Notes under the pieces: generated by a model
Told to the model about the DNA's origin: nothing
What the model saw: only the letters and a program-made list of their open reading frames with translations
Database searches by the model: none
Source: Cornus controversa
Lineage: Eukaryota; Streptophyta; Magnoliopsida; Cornales; Cornaceae
Assembly (NCBI GenBank): GCA_026545225.1
Contig: CM048845.1
Span: 99,457,033 to 99,521,032, forward strand
Direction: 5' to 3'
DNA length: 64,000 nucleotides
Shown here: positions 23,746 to 36,423 of the stretch, piece after piece
Layout of the letters: each line of letters opens with the position of its first letter
How positions within the stretch are numbered: position 1 is the stretch's first letter
Translations under genes and position numbers: made by a program

Positions 23746-24825
23746 CAGGGGCGGAGCTAGGGGGGCTAAGGCACAAAAATTTTAAATTTTTATTATACCC
23801 TCAAAAAAATAATTAATTTTAAATAGTACCCTAAGATTTATTAAAAAAATTAATTTGGCCCCCCCAAATCTTTTCAAAACACTCATACATTGACTCCAAA
23901 TAAAGAATTTGAAAATAAATTTAGCTTATGTCCCCTTGAAAACTATACAAAAAATATTGAACTGAGACCTTATAGTCATACTTTTGAAATCCCAAATATT
24001 GTGAAATTAAAATTTAAGTTCATTAACATTGTAAATCTTACCGTAACAAATCGTTATTTCATTTACATATACACATGTACAATATTCATTATATTAATTT
24101 AAGAGAGAAATATACTAATATCCTCTCATATTCAATAAAAATGCATTAATCTTTCTTATCAAACATTTTTGTAAATTGATGTTTACAAGAAAACATCTAG
24201 AATTATATATCAATCTTCATTTGCTAAATGACGAATTAGAAGGAGGAAAAACAAGCGTTGTGAGATTTTAAACCACAATAATGATTGTATATACTAAACT
24301 TTTAATAGTCATTTACTAACAAATAACAAATTCTATGACTAATTTTTGTATAAGTCACTAAAGAAATAATCTTGTTTTGTTAACACTTGTGAGATTTTGT
24401 TTAGTTAAAATCATTATTTTTTTTAATCTTTCATTTACGTAAAAATAATATATCTTTCCAAAGTGGAATCAAATTACTCAAAATCTTTTTCTAAAAATTG
24501 AATTTTTGAAAAACTGAAACAATTATTTGTTAAAGGAAAATTGGTTCCCTAATTTTTTTTTTCTTTACCTCTTCACTTTTTAGTTGTAACTTATTGTTTC
24601 ATCTTCTAATTTTTTTTCTTTCTCACATCAATTTTCCATCTAATTATTTAAGTTGCATTTTTCTCAATTTTGAATATTTTTTTTCCTAAACAATTTTTTT
24701 CAAGATATATACACTATAACTAATATTTTAAAAAATTATATTACAATTGATTGCTAATATTTTTAAATTTTAATTACATAATGCAAATTTGACCCCTCAA
24801 AGTAAATTTTCTGACTCCTCCCCTG
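23746..24825. mobile_element. Non-autonomous hAT-like transposon with 8-bp target duplication
   Basis: The left end CAGGGGCGGAGCTAG and right-end reverse complement CAGGGGAGGAGTCAG form short terminal inverted repeats of the type seen in plant hAT elements. The 8 bases before the element (GGAGAAAG, 23738-23745) and after it (GGAGAGAG, 24826-24833) match at 7 of 8, fitting the hAT 8-bp duplication. The flank is GA-rich, which weakens the duplication evidence somewhat. The 1,080-bp interior is AT-rich and encodes no transposase. Confidence 0.7.
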
Positions 24826-24833
24826 GGAGAGAG

Positions 24834-25819
24834 AGAGAGAGAGGGCCAACAACTTTTTCAAAGAGAGGGAGGTAGCGGCAGCCAGAGAGAGAGGGAGAGA
24901 GAGAGAGGGGGGTAGCGTATTGATCTGGGTCTCTTTTATAATACAACACAGGTGGAATAAGAGTACCCACATTCAACTAAGGGTGCACAAAAAATTCGCG
25001 AATCTGATCGATCAAGACGAATCCGATCCAATTTGTTAGCTAATGGATTGGTGGCGGATTAAAAAATTAAAATCCGTTAGCCACGGATCAGATTACGGAT
25101 TGGAGGGTCAGAAATTTGACCCGATCCGCAATCCGATCCGTGACAATATATATATTTATATATATATATATATATATATATAATTAGTAATTATATGTAC
25201 ATACTTACATGGGTAAACCTAAAAAGTCAATATATATTATATTTGTTTATTTAACAATTGTGTTCATTTGAGTTGCGAATTAAAAAGTGTTGTGTTTGTT
25301 GGTCAATTTTTTTCTTGAAATTTTTTAAGTAGACAAAAAAAAATTCAAATAGGAGTACTAACTTAATCCGTCGATCCGATCCGATCTGTTCAATCACGGA
25401 TCGGATTGGTGGATTGCCACAGATCGGATCAGATTGGATTTTTGCCAATCCGTAATCTGTGAATCTGATTAGGATTACATTCAACCCATATAAACTTGTA
25501 AATTAATGAGTTTATTTTTATCTAGCTCGTTTTTAACCTGCACACAAAAATAAGTCACCCAAATCCATTTATTATTGGACAAATCCGAACAGATTGGCGG
25601 GTGAGAACTTATCTTGCCACCTCTAGCTATAAGAAAAAGTTACTCTTTACATGTAAAATGGCATATATGGGTTCATTAAAGTAACCACTCGGGTTGCAGA
25701 GGAGGAAGTACATGTTAACGCCCATCTACCACTTTACATTCTTAATTAATTGTGTCTTTCTAATCTTATACATGGTTTAAATTGGCTAACCTAGACTAGT
25801 ATTGCTTTGATTAACATAA
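24834..25819. repeat. GGATCGGAT-rich repeat relic and (TA)n
   Basis: Segments at about 25,010-25,150 and 25,365-25,480 are rich in GATCCGATCC and its complement GGATCGGATT, suggesting a palindromic non-autonomous element. A (TA)n run lies at about 25,145-25,183. The outer edges may be near GGGTGCACAAAAAATT (24,980) and TTGCCACCTCTAGC (25,613), but ends and target duplication are not established. Confidence 0.4.
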
Positions 25820-26885
25820 GGGTCCGTTTGGTTAGATAGAACTATGATAGAAAGTGAAAGTGAAAGAAAAGTGAAGAGATAGAAAAGAAAATTAGGTTTT
25901 CAACATGCATTTGGTTAGCATGAAATTTTTTTAGTAAAGTTGTTAGAAAATAATGTTTTGTTAATTTGGATGGTATGAACTTGAAAAGAAAATAATTACA
26001 CTTATCAAAATTACCCTTTGATTTTAAACACTAAAAAATAAATAAATTTGTATTAAATAAATTCAATCTCTTTCTACCCAATTGTTTATATTTATTTTTA
26101 GTAAAGAAATAGACGGTGCAAGTCATCAAAAAATCATGAGAGAGTATTTGAAGTTAAAAGTTAAGGTAAGACAAATAAAATATTATCTATTTTTCAAAAC
26201 TAAAAGTCAGGGTATAATAGTGATGCTTCAATGCTAATATACATTTTCTAATTAGGTTGGTAAAATTATTAATAATGGTCATTTAGATTAGAAAGATAAT
26301 TAGTGGAAATAGTCATCTAACTTTAAAAGGTAACTCTTTTTTTCAATAGGTATAAAATATAAAGAATTGAGAATTTCATTCTGATTAAAGAGTTGTAACT
26401 CTTGAGAATTTCAAAAGCCAACATGTTTGGATTATTCAACTTCTTATATTAAAATTTTAAAACATTATTTAATTAATAAAATTATAAAAACTGTATAAAA
26501 AAATTAAGAAAGCTATACAGTTTTTAATAGTATATGTGCATATGTATAGATATAATATAGCTTAATGTTAAAGCTAATAATATTGTATTAGTGAGAGATA
26601 ACATGTTATAGTAGAAAAGTTACAGTGAAAAAGAGTTATAATAACTTACCACTTCGGTGAAATATGTGGATAGTGAAGAGAAATAAGGGACATGATAGTA
26701 AATTAAGATATAAAGTCACGAGAAAGTAAAATTTTCTTGTGTTTTATGGTATAAATTTTTTGAGGAAAATTGAGAAGTTATGGAATCCTATTTTCCTGAA
26801 AATTTTCACTTTCCTTCTAACTAAACTCCTAAAAAGTTTCTTTTCCTTTTCCTTTCCCGCTACTTCTTGCTAACCAAACGGACCC
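25820..26885. mobile_element. PIF/Harbinger-like element with TAA target duplication
   Basis: Terminal inverted repeats are GGGTCCGTTTGGTTAG on the left and CTAACCAAACGGACCC on the right, 16 bp perfect. Flanking TAA is present at 25817-25819 and 26886-26888. The 3-bp TAA/TTA duplication and GG-start ends fit PIF/Harbinger (Tourist-like) elements. The interior (about 1.07 kb) has no transposase. Confidence 0.75.
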
Positions 26886-26888
26886 TAA

Positions 26889-27839
26889 GTGAATTTATAA
26901 TTTTAGTATCACTCCCATGGAAGTACTCTATTAATGTACTTTGTTCATTTCCAGTTCGATCAAATGCTTCCAGTTGATTGTTTTCGCAACGGTTCTTATT
27001 CCCAGTTAAAAGTCCTCACTCATGACACAGTTGCAATTAACCTTGAAATATAATGAATGTTGTTTGATTCTTAATCAAGTAACTAATTCATTTTACCTTT
27101 TGTATGCAAAGCAATACTAGCTCAAGTACTACACCATCATGTGCATGACTGTAGATGTGTATGCTGGCAAACCAAAAATTTGTCCACCAAACAGTTAGGC
27201 TTATCAAATAGTAAGGCATATATATATATATATATATAAGATGTCATGTAACTTAATCGTATATCCAGAATATTCCAACTACAAACCATTTTGAACTCAA
27301 AGATGCACAAATCACATCGACTGTTTCAGAAGTTATTAGTCCACATTTCGTACGTGTTACCAATTATTCATTTTGATGCAAGTTACTTGTAGATTAATTC
27401 TGACACGGCTTACTATATGTTCTAGCTGCCTTGTTTAAAATCTATATTAAGCTAAATTACACAAACATAAACAAATTCATCTGTAAGTATTAATTTATAA
27501 GGAATGTTAGCGGCAGTCACGTGTTGGCACTAAGTATGTGACTGTTGCTCTGCACTCGTCTTCGATCGTTATTGCTCGACATTTGCCTTCAGTGTGACTG
27601 AAAGCGAGTGTCCAGTGTCAGTCGTGTTTGACTGAAAACGAGTGTTGAACGCAAAAAGTGAGTGTCAAGTGACTTGTGCTAAGTGCACGATTGTCACTGG
27701 GACTCCATTTTATTTAATTATCTTTTTAACTCTCATGAATTCAAATGATACAGGATCGAACCTATGACATTGAATGCGTGCACTTTGCTGTTATTGGTAT
27801 GGTCATGGAAGAAAGATCATGTGGGGGTGTATGATGAGG
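26889..27839. other. Intergenic sequence
   Basis: Contains a (TA)n run near 27,219-27,238. At 27,510-27,710 is a patch rich in GAGTGTC/GTGACTG words that may be a decayed MITE without provable ends. No gene is seen. Confidence 0.35.
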
Positions 27840-28340
27840 GAATCAAGTTGTGAAGCATCCAATACCCAAAAAAATAAAATAAAATTGTGAAGCATCAAAT
27901 CAAGCAAGCAAACACTTCCATCACTTTTTTAAAACATTTTAAATGGGAAACAATATATACACATATTTGGTATCATGCAGTGTCTTAATCTTAAGAAACT
28001 AAAGAAATTTACTTTAAAAATGGTACGTGTGGAAGTTATTTCCATCACTTTTGTCTAATATGAATTAGAAACATATGAGAGGCCACTGTCTTTCTTTGGT
28101 AAAGTATAAATTGTTTTTTTTTATTTTCCCAGTAAAGTGAGAGGCGTCTGTGGCACCATGTCATTTATCTATAAAACATTTCCATATATAGTAACACAAC
28201 AACCTACTTTTTATGGTGCATAAAAGGCTAATTCTAATTTTTTTCTTTTTTTTTAATGCGGTCAAAAATTGAAATTAATGCACAGAGTAATGTATGAATT
28301 GATCTCAATTGAAATTATTACATGATAGATTAACAATACA
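27840..28340 (-). repeat. Decayed duplicate of the receiver-only gene's intron 1 and 3' flank
   Basis: About 27,945-28,330 aligns with about 20,566-20,850 (intron 1 of the receiver-only gene). Shared blocks include TTTCCATCACTTTTGTCTAA, AACATTTCCATATATAGTAA and GATAGATAA/GATAGATTAACAATACAT. Just left of it, 27,855-27,925 resembles 19,390-19,485 (GAAGCATCA followed by AGCAAACACTT). The order matches the source locus, but exons 2 and 3, which should lie between, are missing. Confidence 0.55.
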
Positions 28341-29330
28341 TGTGTAACTACCAAATATAACCACAAAAAAAAAAAAAAAAAAAAGAAGTTCAAACTAAAA
28401 AAGTGAAATATTTAATCTCATTATTGGAGTCGAGCCATTATACACACACATACGAAAGAATCAAAGTCAAGGGTGAAAGATAAATAGTTCATAGTTTAGT
28501 GGTTTTGTTGAAATTAGTATGTGTACATTTCGTCAAGAATCTTGTAACAAACTCTTGTTTAATGAGACAAAGAATTGTTCAAGGATTACCTTATTTCACG
28601 ACCCTTAAAATCATATATAATTTTTTATTCTTTCCCGCCTCAAACTTTATTGTGTGTGCTTCACCTAGAGTTGTATTTTTAATTTTAAAGTGTCACGTGA
28701 TATTACATTCTCAATTTAATTGTACGGAAAAGTAGTGAGGAGATTCGTATTCATGTTAAACGCATACATATATAGTTAAAAAAAATTATTTAATACAACT
28801 CAACTACCGTGTATTGAAAAATCTCATCCAATATAAACACTAATTTTTTCATAATAATAATAAAAAAACTTATAAATAAATATTTTATGCTAATAAAATT
28901 TTTATTTTTACAATATCTCGAAGTCCCCAATGCTTACTCTTACGGTTAGACAATAGCACATGTTGTTCTGCTTGCTTACCTACCTGCATGATCTGTTTAT
29001 ATTCTTGCCTACATGCAAATCACATGCTTATATATACTTACCGTACACTTCAATTCTATGTAGAAGGGCACATATAACCGTCCATAGATAGTAGATACTT
29101 GCATGTCTTTTGTTGAAAATGTCACATGTCAATACCTAACCGATGGCTATTCCATGTGCAACTAATTTGCCAAATTATATTCCACGTGCAGTACAACATG
29201 TCAAGTCCTTTAACCAACACCACATATTTTCTTTTCTATATGTCAAATGACAAATATGAAAGTGGTGGTTGTTTTATGTCAACCTCACCAGCCAAGTTTT
29301 CAATCTGCACCGGCTGCCAAACACTCCATC
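28341..29330. other. AT-rich intergenic sequence
   Basis: A poly(A) run lies at about 28,365-28,384. No gene, RNA or bounded element is recognised. Confidence 0.35.
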
Positions 29331-29331
29331 A

Positions 29332-29334
<3 letters not shown>

Positions 29335-29368
<34 letters not shown>
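29335..29368. repeat. (TA)n microsatellite
   Basis: Simple TA dinucleotide run. Confidence 0.9.
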
Positions 29369-29370
<2 letters not shown>

Positions 29371-29464
29371 CTAGAGTATGTCTGTACCTACGGCACTATC
29401 GCGCACTCACAATCGTGACCGTTAGATGAAGTGATTTTAGACCATAAATAGCAAAAGATATTTT

Positions 29465-29582
29465 GAATCGCAGGATTGCTTTTTTAACAATTTTAAACCG
29501 TTGGATCACCGTTTTTGGCCTTAAACCGCATAATTACTTTTTTAACAACTCTGGACCGTTGGATTACCGTTTTTGGCCTTAT
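29465..29582 (+). repeat. Short tandem duplication (~57-bp unit)
   Basis: Two consecutive units each contain TTTTTTAACAA, ACCGTTGGAT and ACCGTTTTTGGCCTTA with minor differences. Confidence 0.75.
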
Positions 29583-29934
29583 TAGGCCAAACTTAAATGT
29601 AATATAGATATACCAGGGCCACAGAATGCTGGTTTTCTAGAAAAAGCACTAGCTTGTTAATGGTTCTTCCAGCATGAATTCAAATATCTCCTTCCATCTT
29701 ATTATTAAAAATCTATACATATAAAGCTATATATTAAATCTTTGTTAAACCTAAATTATTCATTCTAAATTTGGACTGTACCTTAAATGATAGAACATAA
29801 ATACATCAATTTTTAATTCTTCAATCTAGATGAAGCCTTGTTTGGATAAATTAATGAATTTGAAATCAATGACTTTGAACTTAAATAAAAGATTAGGTAT
29901 TAAAGTTTGATCAAGAAATCCAAGATATGTTACA

Positions 29935-30275
29935 TTAGTGATTCATTTGGTATGAGAGGAGAGATGGAGTAGGAGGGAGAGCCGGAAGGAAGGGGATGAG
30001 CTAGCCGTCCCTCATGGTTCGCCATTTTGATTTCATACGAAAGTGGGAAGAATAGGAGAGAGAAAAATAAAGAGTGAGTTAAATAAATTTGAAAAGACAT
30101 TTTTACCATCATTTTAATGTTTTAATTTATATATTTAAGGGTCTGTTAGTAAAATAATAATACCATATATTTATTTTCTTTCCATTCATTCTCTAGATAG
30201 GAATGTTCCATCCACCCCTTCCTTCCTCTCTCTCCCTTCAATCCAATTTTTTATTCCTCCTATCAAATTGATGAG
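29935..30275. mobile_element. Possible MITE with GA/CT-rich ends
   Basis: The left ATTCATTTGGTATGAGAGGA and the right ATTCCTCCTATCAAATTGAT are imperfect inverted counterparts. No clear target duplication and no coding potential. It resembles, in end style, the element at 36.4 kb. Confidence 0.35.
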
Positions 30276-30771
30276 TTTTTTTTTTTTTTTCTTCTTTTTG
30301 AGAGTTGACAACAGAAAATATGAAAGGTTTATGTTTCTAAATGCCCCCAAATAGAATCATTATTGAAATGGGATTCAAATAACTTTTTGTGTGTTGTTAT
30401 TCGAAATCAACACATATAATTCATCAAGTCAATTCATACATTTTATTAAAACTTAAATCTAAGTTATTAAATATAAATTTAAACTCGTTTGATTAAAAAT
30501 TAAATCTAAATCCATTTATTTGGAGTCATTCGATCCAAACGGAGTCTTAGTTTACAAAACATTTGCCACCGTATATGCCCTTAGATTGCATACAAATTTT
30601 TTCAACTTAATTTCACGTGCATTAAAATAGACAATGGGATTTTGTCAAGGTGTTAAAAAAAATAATAAGATAATAATGTGATTCTGTGGGACGGTGATCA
30701 CATACTCGTAAGTGAGGGTCTAGATTCTTTTTGCTGAATTAATTTATATTTACATCTATTAGTTCTATGAC
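30276..30771. other. Intergenic sequence
   Basis: No feature recognised. Confidence 0.3.
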
Positions 30772-31230
30772 AACTAGGTTTGCAAATCAACTGAGATGAG
30801 TTTGAGTCAGTTTCAATTCAATTCGTTTCTTTTTGATGAACTCAAAAAGCTAAGCTCGGACTCCACTCGTTATTATTTTAAAAAGTTTAGACTTGGCTCA
30901 TTTAATAACAAAAGTCATTCGTACTTGATTTGAACTCGTGTTCAAGATCGTTTGACTCGTTCATGAACTTGTACAAGTCTACACAAGTTTATGCTCATGA
31001 ATCTATACAAGTCCATATTTATCAATGTATTCATGAGCCTATATAAGTCTATATTTGCGAATATATACGAGTCTAGACGAGCTGAGTCCAATAATATTCA
31101 GGATCAACTCGTTTACTAAACGAACCTATAAATCAAGCTCAATCATAATTCATTTGCTTAACGAATGAGTCTTAAATGAGACGAATTGGAAGTCTTCATA
31201 AACAACTTGGTTCATTTGTAGTCCTAAATC
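30772..31230. repeat. Diverged member of the GAGCTCG/AACTCG-rich repeat family
   Basis: Starts near GGTTTGCAAATCAACTGAG and ends near AACTTGGTTCATTTGTAGTC, which are imperfect inverted counterparts. The interior has many ACTCGTTCATGAAC, ACAAGTCTA and TACAAGTCCA words. The same vocabulary recurs at 59.3-61.95 kb inside the intact TOC1 copy. Confidence 0.5.
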
Positions 31231-31320
31231 CTAATATTGACAAGACCCTTCCCCACACCATTTTGTTACACTTTAGGATAAAATAAAATCTCATATAGAG
31301 AACTAACCATATTAATCACC

Positions 31321-31478
31321 TTGTACAACCACCACCGTTGTCACCACCTCCTTCGCCGCCACCCTTACAACCACCACCACAGTCCCCACCACCACCACAC
31401 CGTCGTCACCACCTCTTCCGCCACCACCCCTACAACCACCATCACAGTCCCCACCACCACAGTGCCCACCACCATAAT
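31321..31478. repeat. CCA/CAC-rich low-complexity tract
   Basis: Degenerate (CCA)n. Open frames across it encode only Thr/His/Pro or Gly/Val low-complexity peptides and are not considered genes. Confidence 0.85.
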
Positions 31479-31553
31479 ACCCAAATGTTTCACACAAACC
31501 AACTATAATCCCAAATCGAAGACCCAAATGTATCACACAAACAAGCTCTGTTG

Positions 31554-31554
<1 letters not shown>

Positions 31555-31608
<54 letters not shown>
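31555..31608. repeat. (TA)n microsatellite
   Basis: TA run with one interrupting TG step. Confidence 0.9.
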
Positions 31609-31610
<2 letters not shown>

Positions 31611-32049
31611 ATCAATCGTAACTGTGAATCATTTATCAAAAAAAAATCGTAACTGTGAATCCGAGGACATTGCAAAACAAACCAATCAAATTGGAGCTTG
31701 AGTGATTGTGTTGGTTGTTAAGGGTTTGTGCAATTTCTGTAAATTCACACTCACAATTTATTGATGACGAAGATCGAAGTGAAGTTGGTTGGTCTATAAA
31801 CATATATACACAGATTTAAAACCAGAGATGCGAAGTCAGGGCGATAAATTTTTGGGTTGTGTAAATCTATTCAAAGCACCAAAACCATGAGGGTCCATAT
31901 TGTCGGCGGCGTCAACGACCTTTTCAATCGAAATCATTTGCTTCGACGGTCAACCTCTGCGCACTTTGGCTGTGTATATTTGTGTGTATAGAGAAAGAGA
32001 AGGAATTAGAGTTTGGATTCTCTGAATTCAGAGATCTATGGAGAGAGAG

Positions 32050-32375
32050 AGAGTGGTGGTGGCGGATATGGTCGTGGTGTGGGATGGTGGTGGCGATGTG
32101 GTCATGGTGTGGGGATGGTGGCGGCGGAGGCGGCAATGACGACGACAGCACAGATGGGGATGATGGTGGTTGTAAGGGTGGGCACTGTGGTGGTGGTGGT
32201 GGTTGTAGGGGTGGGTAGGGACTGTGGTGGTGGTGGAGGCATTTTGGACCAAAATAATACATATTGATGTATTTGTAATTACTTTTTGTTAAGTTGAAAA
32301 ATGTTGCAATAGTTTTTGGTATTTGATGTATTTGTAGTATTGATTTCATAACTAGACAAAAATCAAATTATCCCA
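32050..32375. repeat. TGG-rich repeat with conserved tail, copy 1 (unoccupied site)
   Basis: A (TGG)n-like block is followed by a unique tail containing GGCATTTTGGACCAAAATA and TTTGTAATTACTTTTTGTTA, then GACAAAAATCAAATTATCCC. The same order occurs at 37.8-38.4 kb, where a 221-bp MITE interrupts the final part. Here the site is empty. Confidence 0.8.
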
Positions 32376-33719
32376 AATTATTATATACCACGTAAATTAT
32401 GTGCATTGGGGAATCCACCCCTAATAACACTCGTGAAAAATAGAAAATAGTGTTTTATCACCGGCGAAATTTCTACCTTCAAGGAATTTTCAAGTACTGT
32501 AGAATTATTTCTTCAAAAGAAAAAAAAAAAGCAACAAAATAAAAGGACAGTTTTGAGAGATACAAACCAGGAAGGTGGGCACTCTTGATTGGCCAAACAT
32601 CAATTTTCTTTATTCAATTTTTTATAAAATATCTTACACAAATTATTAGATATTTTTATACATAAGTCAATCAAAATTTATATTCAGATTTTCTTTATAA
32701 TATTTTATTAAACTTTTTCAATCCAATTTTTTTTTAGTTAGAGAGTTTTGGTAGGCCGAACCTACACTGACCATATTATCATGTAGTTTTACGTATTATT
32801 TATTTTAAAAATCCTCTCACGTAAGAAGACCCAAATTGGCCTCACTTTTTACCATGCCTCTTTATATTTTTCACCTCAAACTCATTTTCTTTTATATCTT
32901 TTACTGTTTCATCTTCAAGTGTTGCACTTGCTGAAGTGTCAAAATACCACGCCGGGATATTGTAGATTTTCTTTTTCACTAGCATGACAAAATCTCTCTC
33001 TCTCTCTAAATCTCCTGCAACAATTATACTTTTCATTTTTAAAGCTTTATTGCCCTCCTTTTCTGACTCTTTTTTCACTCTTTCTTTTAGTTTTTGATTC
33101 AACACAATCTTACCCTTCACTCTTTTTTCAATCGTGGGTTATCAGTAAATTTTGGGTTTTTTTTTCCTGTTCCGGATGTTTATATAAGAAACAAAAGTGA
33201 TATATTAGATTCTCAAGTTTTATTCCATTTCGGTTTTTAGAACTGGAGAGAAATTATCACTAGTTCTTTTAAGCCAAATGGTCTAACTTCAGTATTTGAG
33301 TGAAGGGTTTAATAAATTGTGACAATAAACTTCTTTGTTTACCCAAACGGATTAGTACTCTTAACCTTCTAGCTAGGATTTCTTTTTCTTGACATATATT
33401 AAATAAATCACATGTTAGCATATTCAATCTCTTATATGTGATCAAGAAAACAAAGTTGTTTGTCAAATTTTATCCTTCTAGATTTAAAGTGGTTTTAGAA
33501 CTGCAATCAATTAATTTATATTGAAAGGTCATTGGAAATGTTGAAACAATCCAATGCCAATACAGTTTTTAAATGAATGGCAATAATTATCAGATTCACT
33601 GTATACATGAGAGAAGAAATTTCTCACTTAGAATTTGGTAAATGTAAAAAAAAAATTGAAGAAGTAAAAAACATCTAACTAGTATTGAGAAAATAGGTCA
33701 CCACTATCTCACACAAATT
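32376..33719. other. Intergenic sequence
   Basis: A 92-codon open frame on minus 33120-32842 is Lys/Glu-rich without a recognised domain. No gene is claimed. The rest is AT-rich. Confidence 0.3.
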
Positions 33720-34560
33720 ATGAGATTTGGTCAAATTATATTCGGAGAGATCGGTTTGACCTTTGTTTCTTTCACCTTTCCTAAATTAATTTTTTCGGTG
33801 GCTCGAATAAATTTTAAGAGTGAAAAGACAATTTTTCCATTGCATTATATTTCAAATATGGTAAAATACAATGGCATTCTCTTAGATTTGTCGTAATTGC
33901 ACTGACCTCCCCTGAGGTTTGCCATAATTGTATTGACCTCCCCTATGATGATTTAAAATAATATTTTAAGATGATTTTACCATTATACACTCAAATAATT
34001 TAATAATAAAAAATTATATAATTTCTAAAATGATATGTACGCTTCCATGCACACGACACCACCAGTTTGGTCATTTTTGTCAACCCGTACCCGTGACTCA
34101 CAACAAAACTCAACAACTCGGTCCACATATTCAATTTTATGCATGTGTTTATATATATATCACCATGATTAAAGATCTTTGAAAATAATTTTTGGCGATT
34201 GATTAGAAATATTAGGAGCAAAATCGAAGATCAATGGTGGTCATGGGTGGTGACCGTGGTGGTGTAGCAGGTGTACAAAAGAAAACTGGACAGAGAGAGA
34301 AAGTATAATGTGAGTAAAAATGTTATTTTAAAAATCAGATTTTTTTATAGAAAAGGTCAGTGCAATTACAACAAACTTCAGGGGGGTTATTGTATTTTAC
34401 CCCATTTGAAATATAATGTGATATTATAATGTAAGAGCGCACAAAATTATCTTTTCACACTTAAAATTTACTCCGAACACCACAAAAATGAATTTAGGGG
34501 AGGTGAAAGAAATAAAGGTCAAACGATTTCTTTGAGTATAATTTGACCAAACCTTAGGGA
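33720..34560. mobile_element. Foldback-type element with ~190-bp inverted arms
   Basis: The left arm (33,722-33,907) and right arm (34,355-34,556) are reverse complements over most of their length. Paired blocks include TTTGGTCAAATTATA, TTTGACCTTT.TTTCTTTCAC, TAAATTTTAAG.GTGAAAAGA, CATTATATTTCAAAT and AATTGCACTGACC. The loop of about 450 bp holds CTCCCCTGAGGTTTG-type words and no recognised coding region. Confidence 0.75.
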
Positions 34561-35040
34561 GGTCAATGATTTTAACCCTAGAATAAATGTGTGTGTTACT
34601 CTACATATATATATATACACACACACACAAATGCGCGCGCATTTACGTGAGTTATATAATTGTGACGTAGAGACGAAGAGAGGAAGTTGTGTAATGAGAG
34701 AGAGGTGGTAATGAGGTGAAATGGGAATGAGAGAAGATTTTGTATAGATTGAGCAAAGGGCACTGTTGTCCACATAATTTATAAAAATGGGTGTATTTCG
34801 GTCTTTCATCGCACTACTAAAGGAGAAAAATGTCTTTTCAAGCATTCTAAAGGTATTTTGGAATGTAATGCCCAATCCACCCATTCATTTGTTTGGTATG
34901 AATTTTAAGGTAGAAATGGTCATTCACTTATAATGAAAATCAATTCTCAAGCATAAAAATCCATTCCACAGTTAAACCTATGGAATGAGAATTTCATTCC
35001 TAATAAAATTTTAAAAAAATCATATTACCAAAAAACCATT
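34561..35040. other. Intergenic sequence
   Basis: Includes a CA/TA simple tract near 34,605-34,630. From 34,885 the sequence (TTTGTTTGGTATGAATTTTA, then GGAATGAGAATTTCATTCC) looks MITE-like, but a partner end is not proven. Confidence 0.3.
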
Positions 35041-35049
35041 CACTTCTAC

Positions 35050-35335
35050 CGCCACTGCCTCCATCACCACACCGCCGCCATTGCCACCTTCCTCCACCAC
35101 CACCTTCGCTGCCACACCGCATCGCCACCACTTGCACCATCCCCCTCACCACACCACCTTCACATCACCACCTTCCTCCACAACCACACTGCCACCGCCA
35201 CCCCCACCCCCACCACACCATTGCTACCACCTTCACCACCACACCACCTCTATATCGCCACTTTCCCCCACCACCACACCACTGCCACCCTATCACCTCC
35301 ACCACCTCCACATTGCCACCTTGTTCACCACCACA
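35050..35335. repeat. CCACCA-rich low-complexity tract
   Basis: Degenerate (CCA)n with CACCACCTTC variants. The open frame across it is Thr/His/Pro low complexity. Confidence 0.85.
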
Positions 35336-36423
35336 CATTTGTTAGTTTAATTTATTTGTCACTAGGAGAGGTATTTTTGAACAATTTAATTTAAAATTTA
35401 TTTTATTCTTATATCATTTCGTATTTGCAACCAAATAATAGAATGAGAATGACTATTACATTCTGTAGCAAAGGAAAAAATCGCCAAATGACACGTGTAA
35501 CCAACGAAACACATGGCGGCCACATCACCTTCCACATCACCCATGACAAGATGACGTGAATTCACGGAAAGACCCAAAATCTCCTCCTTATTCGTCGATA
35601 CTAAAGCACTGAATTCCTGCAATGAATATAGGCAAAATTTTATGAGGAAAATGAGAATAGACGGAGAAATTGAAGGCACAATCATTGTATGCATGAGATT
35701 ATTTAAAGACTGAATAGAGAATGAGAAAGAGGACGAATTTTTGAGAGATAAGTTTTATTTTTTAAGTGTAGCATCAGTTTTTCTGTACCTACACATTCCA
35801 TTCACATTCTCATTTATTCCTAGATGCATTCCACTCCATTTTCGCGAATCAAACACAACATAATAAGAGTTTCTATTGCAACAAAACTATGACGTACTTT
35901 TGAAAAAGTACATGCATGTATGAAAACTCATTTGATTAAAAAACTAAGTTTAAAAAAATGTTTGATTTAATAACAAACCTTTAAAATACTTCTTGCAATT
36001 GTTTTCAAAATTCTTAAATCTAAAAAATTGTCTAGGAAAAATTAAACCACCAAATCCTTTGAATGTCATAACTATTTATTTTCTCAAAACTTTGTCCCAA
36101 AGAACACATACAACTAAAAGCAATATATTCTTGTAAAATTTTAATGTTTTTTAATTTGTAACATAATATTTATTAAAAAAAATATTCTAACCAAATACAA
36201 GCTAGAAGATTTATTTTTCTATCTTCACTAATCTCACTTTTTGTTACTTCGATTTTCTAACACAATTTTCTTCATGACTAAATGGAGAAACTTCACATTT
36301 TGTAACCCTTTAATTTCCATATAATAGCACTTATAAGATGGCATATGTAAAACATCTACTCTCCATATGCCAATTGCAACGGATCTCCACTCCCAGAATA
36401 CAGAGTATCTTTTCACTTTTATG
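35336..36423. other. Intergenic sequence
   Basis: AT-rich with no convincing gene or element. Confidence 0.3.

Noticed and set aside
31312..32349. Long His/Thr/Pro- or Gly/Val-rich open frames
   Set aside because: They arise from CCA/TGG low-complexity DNA, which stays open in several frames; no protein family is indicated.
32842..33120. 92-codon Lys/Glu-rich minus-strand frame
   Set aside because: No domain, no splice context and no duplicate elsewhere in the window; kept only as a mention in the spacer entry.
34885..35870. Possible large MITE enclosing the 35-kb CCA tract
   Set aside because: TTTGTTTGGTATGAA on the left and candidate right ends pair only weakly, with no target duplication.
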